A stretch of 20,039 bases of DNA. It comes from Gemmatimonadota bacterium. GTDB lineage: Bacteria > Gemmatimonadota > Gemmatimonadetes > Longimicrobiales > Gaopeijiaceae. The translations under genes were made by a program, and so were the position numbers. Below the pieces are notes generated by a model that saw only the letters and a list, made by a program, of their open reading frames with translations, searched no databases and was not told the DNA's origin. Numbering within the stretch: position 1 is the stretch's first letter; each line of letters opens with the position of its first letter. The stretch lies in assembly GCA_026713345.1 (NCBI GenBank), contig JAPOOQ010000229.1, positions 1 to 20,039 on the forward strand. Reading direction: 5' to 3'. Below are positions 1 to 9,500 of this stretch, one piece after another.

Positions 1-438
1 GACTTCGAGGTCGTCAACGCGGAGGGGAGCCCGGTTTCGCTCGCCGACTACCGGGGCAGGGTGGTGCTGCTGAACATCTGGGCCACCTGGTGCGGACCCT
101 GCCTCGAGGAGATGCCGTCCATGCAAAGGCTTTACGAGACCTTTTCGCCGGACGATTTCGAGATCGCCGCCGTCAGCATCGACGCACCGGCCGGCGCCTC
201 GGACGCAGTGGGCAACCCGGGGGGCGACCCCTTCGCCTTCGCTGGCCGTCTGGGGCTGACCTTCCCCATCCTCCTGGATCCGACGGGCGAAATCCAGCGC
301 ACCTACCAGACCACGGGGGTGCCCGAGTCTTTCCTGATCAGCCCCGACGGCATCATCTACAAGAAGGTTGCCGGGGCCACGGCCTGGGACTCCGAGGCGA
401 ACGTCGGCCTGGTGCGCCGGCTTATCGAGGGCGGATAG
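1..438 (+). CDS. TlpA/ResA-like thioredoxin-fold protein (5' end outside window)
   Basis: The reading frame is open from base 1, so the N-terminus, probably with a signal peptide or membrane anchor, lies upstream. The 145 visible residues form a TlpA/ResA/CcmG-type thioredoxin domain. They begin with the usual 'EG.PVSLADYRGRVVLLNIWATWCGPC' lead-in. The redox CxxC is C31-G-P-C34 and the cis-proline loop is 'GVPESFLI'. Family members act outside the cytoplasmic membrane, reducing or exchanging disulfides, for example in cytochrome c maturation. The substrate cannot be told from the sequence. The gene ends 4 bases before the YbbR-domain gene and is probably cotranscribed with it. A peroxiredoxin role is unlikely because the site is WCGPC. 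Confidence 0.9.
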   Translation, partial: DFEVVNAEGSPVSLADYRGRVVLLNIWATWCGPCLEEMPSMQRLYETFSPDDFEIAAVSIDAPAGASDAVGNPGGDPFAFAGRLGLTFPILLDPTGEIQRTYQTTGVPESFLISPDGIIYKKVAGATAWDSEANVGLVRRLIEGG

Positions 439-442
439 CACG

Positions 443-1402
443 ATGTCACTGTCCGGGATCGTTACGCGCAACTGGCGCCTCAAGATCGCCGCGCTCGCGC
501 TGGCGGTGCTGCTCTGGGTGACGATTCGCCTCAGCGACGAGAGCGTGAGCCGCCTCACGATCCCCGATGTGGAGGTGAGGGTGGAGCAACTCGACCCGGA
601 GTGGGTGCTCACGGGCCCGCCTTCGCCCGCGCGCGTCGAGATGACCGTAACGGGCCCCTACGGCGAACTCCTGCGGGCCGCGATGGCGGAGCCGGTGGTC
701 GTCATTTCCCTGGAGAACGTTGGACAGGAGGACATGGTGCTCGCGCTCGCCTCCGACTGGGTCAGGAACGTGGACCGCACGAGCGTGGGCATCGAGGGCT
801 TCGCGCCCAGCTCCATCCGGCTCCTCTTCGAGAGGAACAGTGTGGTGGAGATCCCGGTGTCCCGCCGGCTCACGGGGCGGCTCCCCGATTCGCTGGCGCT
901 GGTGAGCGAACCGCGGGCCAACCTGCTGTTTGCACAGGTGCGTGGACCGGCTTCGGCCGTGGATCCCCTCGAGACGGTGTTCCTGCAACCCTTCGACCTG
1001 GGGAGGGTGACCGGTTCCGGGCGGTTCGAGGTGAGGCTGGACACGGTGGGCTTGGGTGGGGTGACGGTGAGTCCCCTGACGGCCGTGTTGAGCGTGGACG
1101 TCGCTCCGCGGGAGAGCTGGGTGGTGGGGCAGCTGTCGGTGGAGTTCCCGGAGGCGGACGCGGACTGGGTCATCGATCCCGGCACGCTGGAAGTGACGCT
1201 CTTCGGCGCGGAGCTGCAGCTGAGCGCGATCGACGTGGACGCGATCCGGGTCGCCGTCACGGCGGATGCGGCTTCCGTGCGGCTCGAGGTCGAGCGGAAC
1301 GGGGAGGCGAGGGTGCCGGTCACGATCAGCGGCCTGACCCGGTGGGTGGAAGGCGCGCTGGAGGCGGATTCGGTGACCGTCCGCAAATCCGGCCCGCCGT
1401 GA
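443..1402 (+). CDS. YbbR-domain membrane-anchored protein (CdaR-like)
   Basis: This 319-residue protein has a short basic N-terminus (RNWRLK) and one membrane segment at about residues 14-31 (KIAALALAVLLWVTIRLS). A long extracytoplasmic beta-rich region follows, with repeated YbbR-like units of the type 'V.V.L.P......PS...V.V.GP'. In Firmicutes such proteins (CdaR) bind and regulate the diadenylate cyclase CdaA, and the usual neighbours are cdaA and glmM. Neither is seen here, so the partner is unknown. The ATG at 443 was chosen because it sits 4 bases after the thioredoxin stop and directly precedes the basic/hydrophobic N-terminus. The frame is open further upstream, but that would overlap the thioredoxin gene. 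The stop overlaps the tsaD start (GTGA). The family call is good; the function is inferred. Confidence 0.82.
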   Translation: MSLSGIVTRNWRLKIAALALAVLLWVTIRLSDESVSRLTIPDVEVRVEQLDPEWVLTGPPSPARVEMTVTGPYGELLRAAMAEPVVVISLENVGQEDMVLALASDWVRNVDRTSVGIEGFAPSSIRLLFERNSVVEIPVSRRLTGRLPDSLALVSEPRANLLFAQVRGPASAVDPLETVFLQPFDLGRVTGSGRFEVRLDTVGLGGVTVSPLTAVLSVDVAPRESWVVGQLSVEFPEADADWVIDPGTLEVTLFGAELQLSAIDVDAIRVAVTADAASVRLEVERNGEARVPVTISGLTRWVEGALEADSVTVRKSGPP

Positions 1403-2505
1403 CCGCTCCCATCCTCGGGATCGAGACCACCTGCGACGAGACGTCCGCGGCGGTCCTCGACGAGCGGGGAACGATTCTCGGCCTGGTGATCCATTCGCAG
1501 GACGTGCACCGCATCCACGGCGGCGTGGTCCCCGAGCTGGCCGCGCGGGACCACCTCAAACGCATCGAGCCGGTCGTCGCGGCGGCGCTGCGCGAGGCGG
1601 GTGTCGAGCGGCGCGACCTGCGCGCAATCGCAACCGCCGCCGCGCCGGGGCTGATCGGCGCGCTCCTGGTCGGGGTCACCTGGTCGCGCGCCGCCGCCTT
1701 CGCGCTCGACGTTCCCTGGGTGCCGGTGCACCACATGGAGGGGCATCTCTTCGGCCCCCTGCTCGAGGACCCGGCGGCCGTCCCCCCCTTCGTCGGGCTG
1801 CTCGTCTCGGGGGGACACACCATGCTGCTCTGGGTCCCGGAGTGGGGGCGCTACCTCCTGCTCGGGCAGACGCGCGACGATGCGGCCGGCGAAGCCTTCG
1901 ACAAGGTGGGCAAGCTGCTGGGACTTCCGTACCCGGGCGGTCCCGCGATCGAGGCCGCGGCGCGCGAGGGAGATCCGGGGAGGTACGCCTTTCCGAGGCC
2001 GATGATGGGGCGCAAGGGTGGCGCGGCGGCGCGGGGCGCCTTCGACTTCTCCTTTTCGGGGCTCAAGACGGCCGTGGCCCGGACGGTGGCCGGACTGGCG
2101 GAGGGGGGCGGGGTTGAGGAGGAGCGCCCACACCTGGCCGCTTCGTTCCAGGCGGCCGTGCTCGACGTGCTCGCGGGCAGGACGGTGGCGGCGATTGAAG
2201 CGGTGGGGTGCGACCGCGTGCTCGTGGGCGGGGGGGTGTCCGCCAACCGGGCTCTGCGGGCGCGGCTCCGGGCGGAGATCGGCCCGGGCGGGCGGCTCTT
2301 CACCGGTTCGCCCAGGGTCTCGCTGGACAACGGCGCCATGATCGCGAGGGCGGCGCAGTTCCGCCTCGAGGCCGGAACGACCGGCGGATTGGGCGATGCC
2401 TCGGCCAGTGCTCCGATTCCCGGGATGCTTCCGTGGAGGCCGGAAATGCGCGACCGTTCACAGGGGTCCGGTCCCGGGAGCGCCGCCCAACCGTCACTCA
2501 ACTGA
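1399..2505 (+). CDS. tsaD: tRNA N6-adenosine threonylcarbamoyltransferase TsaD
   Basis: TsaD transfers the threonylcarbamoyl group from TC-AMP to A37 of ANN-decoding tRNAs, working with TsaB and TsaE in the cytoplasm. The N-terminus 'ILGIETTCDETSAAV' is the family signature. H112 and H116 in 'HHMEGHL' and D310 in 'LDNGAMIA' match the metal ligands. The motifs 'LLVSGGHT', 'DDAAGEAFDKVGKLLGL', 'FDFSFSGLKTAV' and 'GGGVSANRALR' are also present. The start is a GTG overlapping the upstream stop by four bases; the frame is open further upstream but family homology begins here. At 368 residues it is somewhat longer than the usual ~340, because of a C-terminal tail rich in Gly, Ser and Pro. Identification is firm. 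Confidence 0.97.
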   Translation: MTAPILGIETTCDETSAAVLDERGTILGLVIHSQDVHRIHGGVVPELAARDHLKRIEPVVAAALREAGVERRDLRAIATAAAPGLIGALLVGVTWSRAAAFALDVPWVPVHHMEGHLFGPLLEDPAAVPPFVGLLVSGGHTMLLWVPEWGRYLLLGQTRDDAAGEAFDKVGKLLGLPYPGGPAIEAAAREGDPGRYAFPRPMMGRKGGAAARGAFDFSFSGLKTAVARTVAGLAEGGGVEEERPHLAASFQAAVLDVLAGRTVAAIEAVGCDRVLVGGGVSANRALRARLRAEIGPGGRLFTGSPRVSLDNGAMIARAAQFRLEAGTTGGLGDASASAPIPGMLPWRPEMRDRSQGSGPGSAAQPSLN

Positions 2506-2517
2506 CACGATCAATCC

Positions 2518-3369
2518 ATGTATCCAAACCTGTTCAGCCTGCCGGATTGGGTCCCGATCCTGGGAGGGGAGCCGATCACCTCGTTCGGGGTGATGATGCT
2601 GCTGTCCTTCCTGGTGGGCGGCTACATCCTGAAGCTGGAGTTCGTACGCATCGGCGAGGATCCCGAGCAGGCCTGGGATATCGTCCTGATGGCGGTGATC
2701 GGGGGGATCGTGGGCGCGCGGCTGTACTACGTGTTCCTCAACTACCCGCGCTTCGCGGCCGACCCAATCGGGATGCTCCTCGCGCGGGGCGGGATGGTGT
2801 GGTACGGGGGGTTCCTCGGGGCCACGGCCCTGGTCATCTGGCGGATCCGCAAGGCCGGTCTGCCGCTGGGCCGTACCGTCGACCTGGCGGCTCCCGGGCT
2901 GGCGCTCGCCTATGCGGTCGGCCGCATCGGGTGCTTCCTGGTGGGAGACGACTACGGCCGCCCCACCGATTCCTGGGTCGGGATCGCCTTCCCCAGGGGG
3001 ATTCCTCCCACGCACGCCGACACCATGGCCGAACGCTTCGGCGTCGCCATCGACCCCGCGATGATCGAGAAATACGGGGAGATCCTGCCGGTCCATCCCA
3101 CGCAGCTCTACGAAACCGGGATGTCCACCCTGATCTTCCTGCTGCTCTGGTCGCTGCGTCGCCGCAAACACCCGGCCGGATGGCTCTTCATGACCTGGCT
3201 GGCGCTGGCCGGCGTCGAGCGGTTCGTGGTCGAGATCTTCCGCGCCAAGGACGACCGCTTCCTCGGCGTGCTCACGATCGCCCAGGTGATCTCCATCGGC
3301 CTGGTTGCCGTCGGGGCCTACTGGATGATCCGGCTCCGCAAGGACGGAAAGGGGCGGGGTGCGGCCTGA
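2518..3369 (+). CDS. lgt: Phosphatidylglycerol-prolipoprotein diacylglyceryl transferase Lgt
   Basis: Lgt is a cytoplasmic-membrane enzyme that transfers diacylglyceryl from phosphatidylglycerol to the lipobox cysteine of prolipoproteins, the first step of lipoprotein maturation. The 283 residues hold about seven hydrophobic segments. The Lgt signature 'GRIGCFLVGDDYGRPTDSW' contains R136, equivalent to the essential R143 of E. coli. 'HPTQLYE' begins at H193, and 'ERFVVEIFR' contains R235, equivalent to R239. The segment 'GGMVWYGGFLGA' has Tyr96 where E. coli has the functionally important His103. The length is typical of the family. The start ATG lies 12 bases after tsaD and has no clear Shine-Dalgarno motif. 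Confidence 0.96.
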   Translation: MYPNLFSLPDWVPILGGEPITSFGVMMLLSFLVGGYILKLEFVRIGEDPEQAWDIVLMAVIGGIVGARLYYVFLNYPRFAADPIGMLLARGGMVWYGGFLGATALVIWRIRKAGLPLGRTVDLAAPGLALAYAVGRIGCFLVGDDYGRPTDSWVGIAFPRGIPPTHADTMAERFGVAIDPAMIEKYGEILPVHPTQLYETGMSTLIFLLLWSLRRRKHPAGWLFMTWLALAGVERFVVEIFRAKDDRFLGVLTIAQVISIGLVAVGAYWMIRLRKDGKGRGAA

Positions 3370-3372
3370 CAG

Positions 3373-3393
3373 CCTGCGGAACAGCCCCGCAGG
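3373..3393 (+). terminator. Hairpin after lgt, terminator-like but without a U tract
   Basis: A perfect 7-bp inverted repeat (CCTGCGG / CCGCAGG, arms 3373-3379 and 3387-3393, 7-base loop) starts 4 bases after the lgt stop. No T run follows, so a canonical intrinsic terminator is not supported. It could weaken read-through or protect the 3' end of the upstream message. It sits in the 48-base gap before the phosphoesterase gene, the longest gap within the co-directional block. Confidence 0.35.
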
Positions 3394-3417
3394 TGTGCGT
3401 CGAAGGGCGGCCGGCGC

Positions 3418-4245
3418 GTGACCATCCTGCATGTGTCGGACCTGCACTTCGGGGTGCCGCACCGTCCCGTCGTCGCCGAAGCGCTGCTCCGCTTCGTGGA
3501 GGAGGCGTCGCCGGCGGCGATCGTGGTCTCCGGGGACCTGACGCAGCGGGCGAAGGCCCGCGAGTACCGCGCCGCGCGGGAGTTCCTGGACCGACTGCCC
3601 CCGGTCCCCCTCGTCGTGACCCCCGGGAATCACGACGTGCCGCTGTACCGCGTGTGGGAACGGTTCTTCGCGCCCCACAGCAACTACCACAGGTACATCG
3701 CGCCCCAGCTCGACACCGTGCTCGACCTGTACGGCGCAGGCGACGCGCCCGGTCTGCGCTTCGTCGCCCTCAACTCCACCGCACCCCTTGCGGCCATCGT
3801 CAACGGCCGGCTCAGCGACCGGCAGCTCGACTTCGCGGCCGCCGCCTTCGCCAGGACCCCGAAGGGGGCGCGCCGGGTGCTGGTCATCCACCACAATCTG
3901 CTTCGGCCCGGTGACGGAAAGCCTGTCCCCCCTCTGCCGCGGTCGCCGCACATCCTGCGCCGGGCGGAGGCATGGGGCGTGGACGTCGTGCTCTCCGGGC
4001 ATATCCACCGCACACACCTGGCGTGGAGCGGGGGAGGGTCGGCCGGGGACGATGCCCGTGGACTGCCGATCGTCGTGACGGGAACCACGTCGTCAAACCG
4101 GGGCCGGGGCGCCGAAGTGGGGCGCAACTCCCTGAACCTGGTTGCCGTCGATGGATCGGGAGTTGATGTCACAGTGTATCTTTACCGCCAGGAGGCGGAT
4201 CGGTTTCTGGCTCACGAGAACCGTCGGTTCACTCGGCGGGGGTAG
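3418..4245 (+). CDS. Calcineurin-like metallophosphoesterase
   Basis: This 275-residue protein carries all the metallophosphoesterase metal motifs in order: 'SDLHFG' (D8, H10), 'SGDLTQ' (D40), 'GNHD' (N71, H72, D73), 'IHHNLL' (H158, H159) and 'SGHIH' (H195, H197). It should bind two metal ions and hydrolyse a phosphoester. The layout resembles the class III cyclic-nucleotide phosphodiesterase (CpdA-like) branch, but the real substrate could be a nucleotide, a lipid precursor or something else. There is no signal peptide, so it is probably cytoplasmic. The GTG start at 3418 leaves the first strand 'TILHVSDLHFG' at the very N-terminus, as is usual for the family. It ends 20 bases before the Omp85 gene. 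Confidence 0.92.
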   Translation: MTILHVSDLHFGVPHRPVVAEALLRFVEEASPAAIVVSGDLTQRAKAREYRAAREFLDRLPPVPLVVTPGNHDVPLYRVWERFFAPHSNYHRYIAPQLDTVLDLYGAGDAPGLRFVALNSTAPLAAIVNGRLSDRQLDFAAAAFARTPKGARRVLVIHHNLLRPGDGKPVPPLPRSPHILRRAEAWGVDVVLSGHIHRTHLAWSGGGSAGDDARGLPIVVTGTTSSNRGRGAEVGRNSLNLVAVDGSGVDVTVYLYRQEADRFLAHENRRFTRRG

Positions 4246-4265
4246 CAGGCCGTGGACGGAAAAGT

Positions 4266-6545
4266 ATGGAGAACACGACATTTGGTAAAGCTGACTTGAC
4301 ATTTTGCAAAGCCATCGTCCTCGCCGCGCTCTGCGTGATGGGCTGGAGCACCGGGGCGCAGGCCCAGACCGGTCTCACCGAAGTGGCGTCCGTCCACTTC
4401 GAGGGCAACGAGTTCCGCTCCGACGCGGAACTCCGGCGGCTGGTCCAGACGAGGGCGCCCAGCTGTCCGGCGATCCTGGCGGTCACCTGCGCCCTGGGCA
4501 TCGACTGGGGAAGAAGCAGCATCCCCTTCAGCCCGGTAATGCTCGTGGAGGATGCCCGGCGGTTGCAACTCTACTACCAGGCCCACGGATTTCAGGGCGC
4601 CAGGGTGGTACCGGAAACTGCTCTCACCGAGGACTCCACGGTGTCGGTCACATTCCGGATCGAGGAGGGATCGGTCTTCAATGTGGGGTCGATCAGCTTC
4701 ATCGGCGACCCGGTGCCGCCCGAGCTCGGGGCCGCGGTCGATCTGCCCGTCGGGGCCGGAGACCCGCTGCAGTCCGTGCTCATCCGGGAAGCCGCGGACA
4801 CGCTCGCGCGGCGGCTCCGGGACGCCGGCTACGCCTACGCCGACGTGTTCATCAACCTCGACCTCGCGGCCGCCAGCGACACCGCGAGCGTCGCCTACCG
4901 GGTGGAGCTCGGTCCGATGTCGACCGTCGGGCCGGTTCGAGTGTACGGCAACCGTCTCCTGGAGGACGAAGTCATCCTGGCCCGCCTGCCGTTCCGCGAA
5001 GGGCAGCGCTTCAGTGAAGGCGAGATTCTGGAGGGGCAGCGCAGCCTCTATGAACTCGGGCTGGTAACCCGGGCCCTGGTGGAGCGCGACAACCCCCTGG
5101 CGGACACCGACCCGGTCATTCCGATCCGGGTGCAGATCGAAGAGGGGGACCTGCACATCGTGGGCGCCGAGGGCGGTTTCGACAACTCGGAGTGCGTCAA
5201 CGTGGAGGGGCGCTGGGCGAGCCGGAACTTCGTGGGCGGAGGACGTACACTCCAGCTCCAGACCCGCCTCTCCAACATCCTCGCGGGAACCCTGCAGTCG
5301 ACTCCGCTCTGCCCGCAGGCGGGGACCGGCGACTTCGGCCGTCTGAACTGGCTCGTCAGCGCCGACTTCAACCAGCCCAGCTTCTTCACCCGGCGCATGA
5401 CCTTTGCCGCGGGGCTCTATTCCGAGCGCCTGTCACGCAAGAACGTATTCGTGCGCGAGACCTTCGGCCTCGAGTTCGCCGTCAGCCGCAGTATCGCCGG
5501 CGGGTCGCTCGTCAACCTGCGCTTCAGGCCGCAGCTCAACCGCCTGCGGGCGGCCGAAGTGACCCTGTGCGCCACCTTCCTCGCCTGCACGCCGGCGGAC
5601 ATGGATGTCCTGTCGAGCTACACCTGGCTTTCGCCCGTGGGGCTGTCCTTCAGCCGGGACGGCACCGACGACATCGTCAATCCCACGCGCGGCTACCGGC
5701 TCCTCGTGGACCTCGAGCATGCGAGCGGCTTCACGGCCTCGGACTACGCATACCTGCGCACTTTTGCCGACGCGAGCGTCTACCGCCGGGCGGGTTCGGA
5801 CGCGGTGCTCGCCCTGCGGGTGCGGGCGGGACGAATCGGGGGGGTAGGCTTCGCCGGCGGCCTGTCGGGCGAAGGACGCTTCGTGGACATCGTACCTTCG
5901 CAGAAGCGGTTCTACGGCGGGGGCGCCAACAGCGTCCGCGGGTTCGCGCAGAACACGCTCGGGCCCAGGACCCTGTCGATCGGAGTCGAGGAGCTGCTTG
6001 GCCGGCGAGGTCCCGACAGAGCGCCCGTCTGCTCGCCCGAGGCCGTGCGGGACCTGAGTTGCGACGGAGGGGCACTGGCGGGATCGGATCGATATCAGTT
6101 GCGCCCCATCGGCGGACTGGCCACCCTGGAAGCGAGCGCCGAGCTGCGGTTCAGACTGTACGGGGACGCGCTCGGGGGCGCGGCCTTCGTCGATGTCGGC
6201 CAGGTTTGGCCCAAAGAGTTGAGCCTGGACGACCTGGAGGTGAGCCCCGGGATCGGACTCCGCTACAACACGGCGTTCGGCCCCATCCGCCTCGATATCG
6301 CGTATTCGTTCCGTGAGCAGGAGCCGCTCCAGGTGGTCACTTCGCAGATCCGGCCCTTCGCGCCCGACCGGGACGCCCCGGACGACCGGATCGACATCGC
6401 TGCCCGGGGCGGCCCCCGCGAGCCGATCGACTGGGTCGTGTCGGAGGACCTGGCCCTGCTCCGCCCGCCCGTCCTCTTCGGCGACGCCCCCGGGTTCAGC
6501 TGGCGGCGCTTCCAGCTCCAGTTCTCGATCGGCCAGGCGTTCTGA
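4266..6545 (+). CDS. Omp85-family outer-membrane protein, TamA/BamA-like
   Basis: This 759-residue protein has a signal peptide (hydrophobic AIVLAALCVMGW, likely cut after AQA at residue 33). About three POTRA-like repeats follow ('VASVHFEGNEFRSDAEL', 'VGSISFIGD', 'VGPVRVYGNRLLEDEVI', together about residues 36-290). A C-terminal 16-strand-type barrel runs from about 300 to 759. The loop-6 motif VRGF is at 557-560 within 'KRFYGGGANSVRGF'. The C-terminus 'FQLQFSIGQAF' has the terminal aromatic residue of a beta-signal. Omp85 proteins insert beta-barrels into the outer membrane or translocate proteins. The low POTRA number and the TamB-like gene starting two bases downstream favour a TamA-like partner over the essential BamA, but a bifunctional role is possible. 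Several cysteines lie in POTRA and loop regions, which is unusual. Confidence 0.9.
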   Translation: MENTTFGKADLTFCKAIVLAALCVMGWSTGAQAQTGLTEVASVHFEGNEFRSDAELRRLVQTRAPSCPAILAVTCALGIDWGRSSIPFSPVMLVEDARRLQLYYQAHGFQGARVVPETALTEDSTVSVTFRIEEGSVFNVGSISFIGDPVPPELGAAVDLPVGAGDPLQSVLIREAADTLARRLRDAGYAYADVFINLDLAAASDTASVAYRVELGPMSTVGPVRVYGNRLLEDEVILARLPFREGQRFSEGEILEGQRSLYELGLVTRALVERDNPLADTDPVIPIRVQIEEGDLHIVGAEGGFDNSECVNVEGRWASRNFVGGGRTLQLQTRLSNILAGTLQSTPLCPQAGTGDFGRLNWLVSADFNQPSFFTRRMTFAAGLYSERLSRKNVFVRETFGLEFAVSRSIAGGSLVNLRFRPQLNRLRAAEVTLCATFLACTPADMDVLSSYTWLSPVGLSFSRDGTDDIVNPTRGYRLLVDLEHASGFTASDYAYLRTFADASVYRRAGSDAVLALRVRAGRIGGVGFAGGLSGEGRFVDIVPSQKRFYGGGANSVRGFAQNTLGPRTLSIGVEELLGRRGPDRAPVCSPEAVRDLSCDGGALAGSDRYQLRPIGGLATLEASAELRFRLYGDALGGAAFVDVGQVWPKELSLDDLEVSPGIGLRYNTAFGPIRLDIAYSFREQEPLQVVTSQIRPFAPDRDAPDDRIDIAARGGPREPIDWVVSEDLALLRPPVLFGDAPGFSWRRFQLQFSIGQAF

Positions 6546-6547
6546 CG

Positions 6548-9500
6548 ATGGCCGGCGCGAAGAAGGACCGGGAGCAGGGGGTGGCCGGCACGGCAGGACC
6601 GGTGAGGGCTGCCCACCGCGCCCGACGGCGAAGCCCCGCTGCACGGTTCTTCATCTGGGCGGTGTTGAGCGCTGCGGGCCTGTGCGTGGCCGGGGTCGCC
6701 GGAGCCGTGGTCATCAGCCACACCGCAGCGGGCCGCGGCCTTGCGCTCGACTGGCTCGTGAGCCGGATGCGCACCGGGATCAACGGCTCGCTCACCGTAG
6801 GGTCGGTGTCGCCGGGCGGGCTGCTCGGGGGAGCGACCTTCCACGACATCCGGATCAGCGACAATGAGGGGCACATCGTCCTGGTGGTGGACTCGGTCCG
6901 GGCCAGGTATTCGGTCGCCGATTTCCTCGGGGGTCCCCCGGGGCTCGAAGACTTGCAGCTCTGGTCTCCGGTCGTCGATGTCGCGCCCGCTGACGGGAGG
7001 CGGATCGAGCTCGACAGCCTTGTGGTACCGGGCGGGGGCGCCTTCGGCGAAGAGGACGCCGGCTTCCTGATCCGGGGCGGGCGAATCCACGGGGGCACGG
7101 TGATCGCGCGCGACCAGGAAGGAGCCGTGAAGCACATCCGGGGGGTCGAGGGGCGGGTGGGGCGGGTCGAGGTGGGTCCGGGCCCGGATCCGACGGTGGT
7201 GGTCGGGGTGGACGATCTGGACCTTTCCTATCCGCAGGGCAACGGGGTGCTCGAGCTGCGCGACATCCGGGGGACCATTCGCGCCCGGAAGCCCACGGTC
7301 GCGATGGAGGTCGAGCACTTCGAGCTGCCCGCTTCGGCGGGACGGGGCAACGTGCACATGGAGTGGGACGGCGCGATCTGGTCGACCGTCTTCGATCTGG
7401 ACGTTGACCATATGGCGCTTGCGGACCTGGCCTGGATCGACGAGAGGTTCGACCGCGGCACGGCCCGGGGCGAGGTACGGATCGCGACCGAACCCTCAGG
7501 GAGCCGGATCGACTTTGTCGGCGGCCAGGCCGAACTGGGGTCCGCAAGCCTGGGTTTCTCCGGCGCGTTCACCGTGGACGCCGCCGCGAGCGAAGTGCAC
7601 TTCGAGGGCCTGACGGTAACGCCGGAGCGGCTGCCGACCGCGGAGCTCAACCGGTGGCTGCCCAATCCCGTGGAGATCGCCGGACTGCTGACGGGAGAGG
7701 TCCGGCTCGATGGCAGGCCGGGGCGACTGAGCGCAGCCGGAGAACTCGCGCTCCGTTCCGGGGACGATGGCGGTACGCTCGCGCGCCTGTCCGGCCGGGG
7801 CACGGTGCTCGAGCGGGGCGCGGTCGAAGACGTCGTGCTGAACGCCGAGGAACTCGACTACGGGCTGCTGGAGATCCTCGTCCCCCAGGTCCCCTGGACC
7901 GGGAGCGGTGACGCGACGGTGCGCCTGGACGGTGACCTTCGGACCGGTATGGCGGTGGAGATCGCAGCGAACCAGTCGATGCCGGACGGCAGCTCCGTCG
8001 CGGTGCAGGGAACGGTGTACGGCGACACCGCGATCTCGCTGGTCGATCTGCAGGCTCGGCTGGAGCCGCTGTCGCTGACGACGGTGCGCGACATGTACCC
8101 CGATTTATCGGTGTCCGGCGCCGTCAGCGGCACGGTGTCGCTGTCGGGCAGTCTCGACGAACTGGAGTTCGCCACCGACCTGCAGACCGCAGCCGGCCCA
8201 CTGGCGGCCGAAGGCCAGGTCAACGCCCGGGACCTGGCGGCCGGCTACCACATCGAGGCTGCGGTGGAGGAGTTTCGGCTCTCGGAATTCGTCGCCGAGC
8301 TCCCGGATTCCGTCAGCCTCACCGCAAGCGCGACGCTCACCGGGCGCGGGCTCGACCTGGAGTCGGTGCGGGCGGGCCTCGTGCTGAGGGTGGAGCCCTC
8401 GACGATCGGTCCCCTCGAAGTCGACTCGGCCGGTCTGGAGGCATGGGTGGATGAAGACGGAATCCTGCGGGTGGAATCGTTGTACGCGGAGGCGGGCGGC
8501 GTGGGGGTGTGGGGTGGAGGGACGCTGGGGACGGTCTCGGCGGCGGGCGATGGCGTGACGCTCGCCGTCTCGTCCGCCTCCATACGCCCGCTGCGCGACC
8601 TGGTCATGGGCGAGAACCTCGTTGCCTGGGACGAGCTCCTGCCGATCGAGCAGAACATCATGATCGAGTTCGACGGGGTGGATCCCGACACCTTTCCCCG
8701 GGCGCGCGACATCCGCTTCGACGGGAGGGCCGACGGGCAGATCCGTATCGAGGGCGCGCTGCGCGACCTCGTCGCACAAGCGGAGATCACCCTGGAGGAG
8801 CCGGAGTACGGCCAGTTCCTCGCGCAAACCCTCAACGCCGATCTGACAGTGAGTGGGCTGGGTCTGCCTGCGGGCGAGTCCGAGGATTCGGCCGGCGCGG
8901 CGGCCGCCCTCCGCGAACCGGTCGTGATCGAGGGGATGGTGACGAGCTCCTCCGTCTCCTTCCGCGACCGCGAGTACCGGTTCGCTCTGATGGAGGGAAA
9001 CTACGGCCTGGGCGACCGAGGACCGGTTCGGGTCTTCATCGCCCGCACGCTCACCGAGTCGTACGAGGCGCAGGGAGTGGTCGGCCTGCGCGAAGACGGC
9101 GGCCGCATCGACCTCGACCGCTTCACGGTGGTGAGGGACGACCGGCGGTGGAACCTGAGGGGACCCGCGCGCTTCGAGTGGGACCCGGAGGTCGTGCGCG
9201 TCCGGGATTTCGGTCTGATCCGGCCGGGGACGGAGGGGCTGAGGGTGCGCGCGGACGGCCTTCTGTCCCGGGGGGAGAGCGAGTCCGACTTCGACCTGGA
9301 AATCGCCGAACTCGATCTGGAAGTCGTGGGCAGCCTGCTGCAGATGGAAGCTCCCCCGTCGGGCGTGGTGTCCGCGAACCTGCGCGCACACGGGTCCGGA
9401 CGCGACCCGCAGTGGGCGGGGACCCTCGAGGCATCGGACATCGAGCTGGGGACCTTCAGCTTCGACCGGGTGTCCGCGAACGGAAGCTACTCGGGCCGGG

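Noticed and set aside
2494..4017. Antisense open frame spanning lgt and the phosphoesterase gene
   Set aside because: It crosses two well-supported genes and an intergenic gap, has composition typical of a GC-driven shadow frame, and shows no family motif.
4266..6545. Assignment as BamA
   Set aside because: Only about three POTRA-like units are visible and the immediate partner is TamB-like. A TamA-like label fits better, although BamA function cannot be excluded without the rest of the genome.
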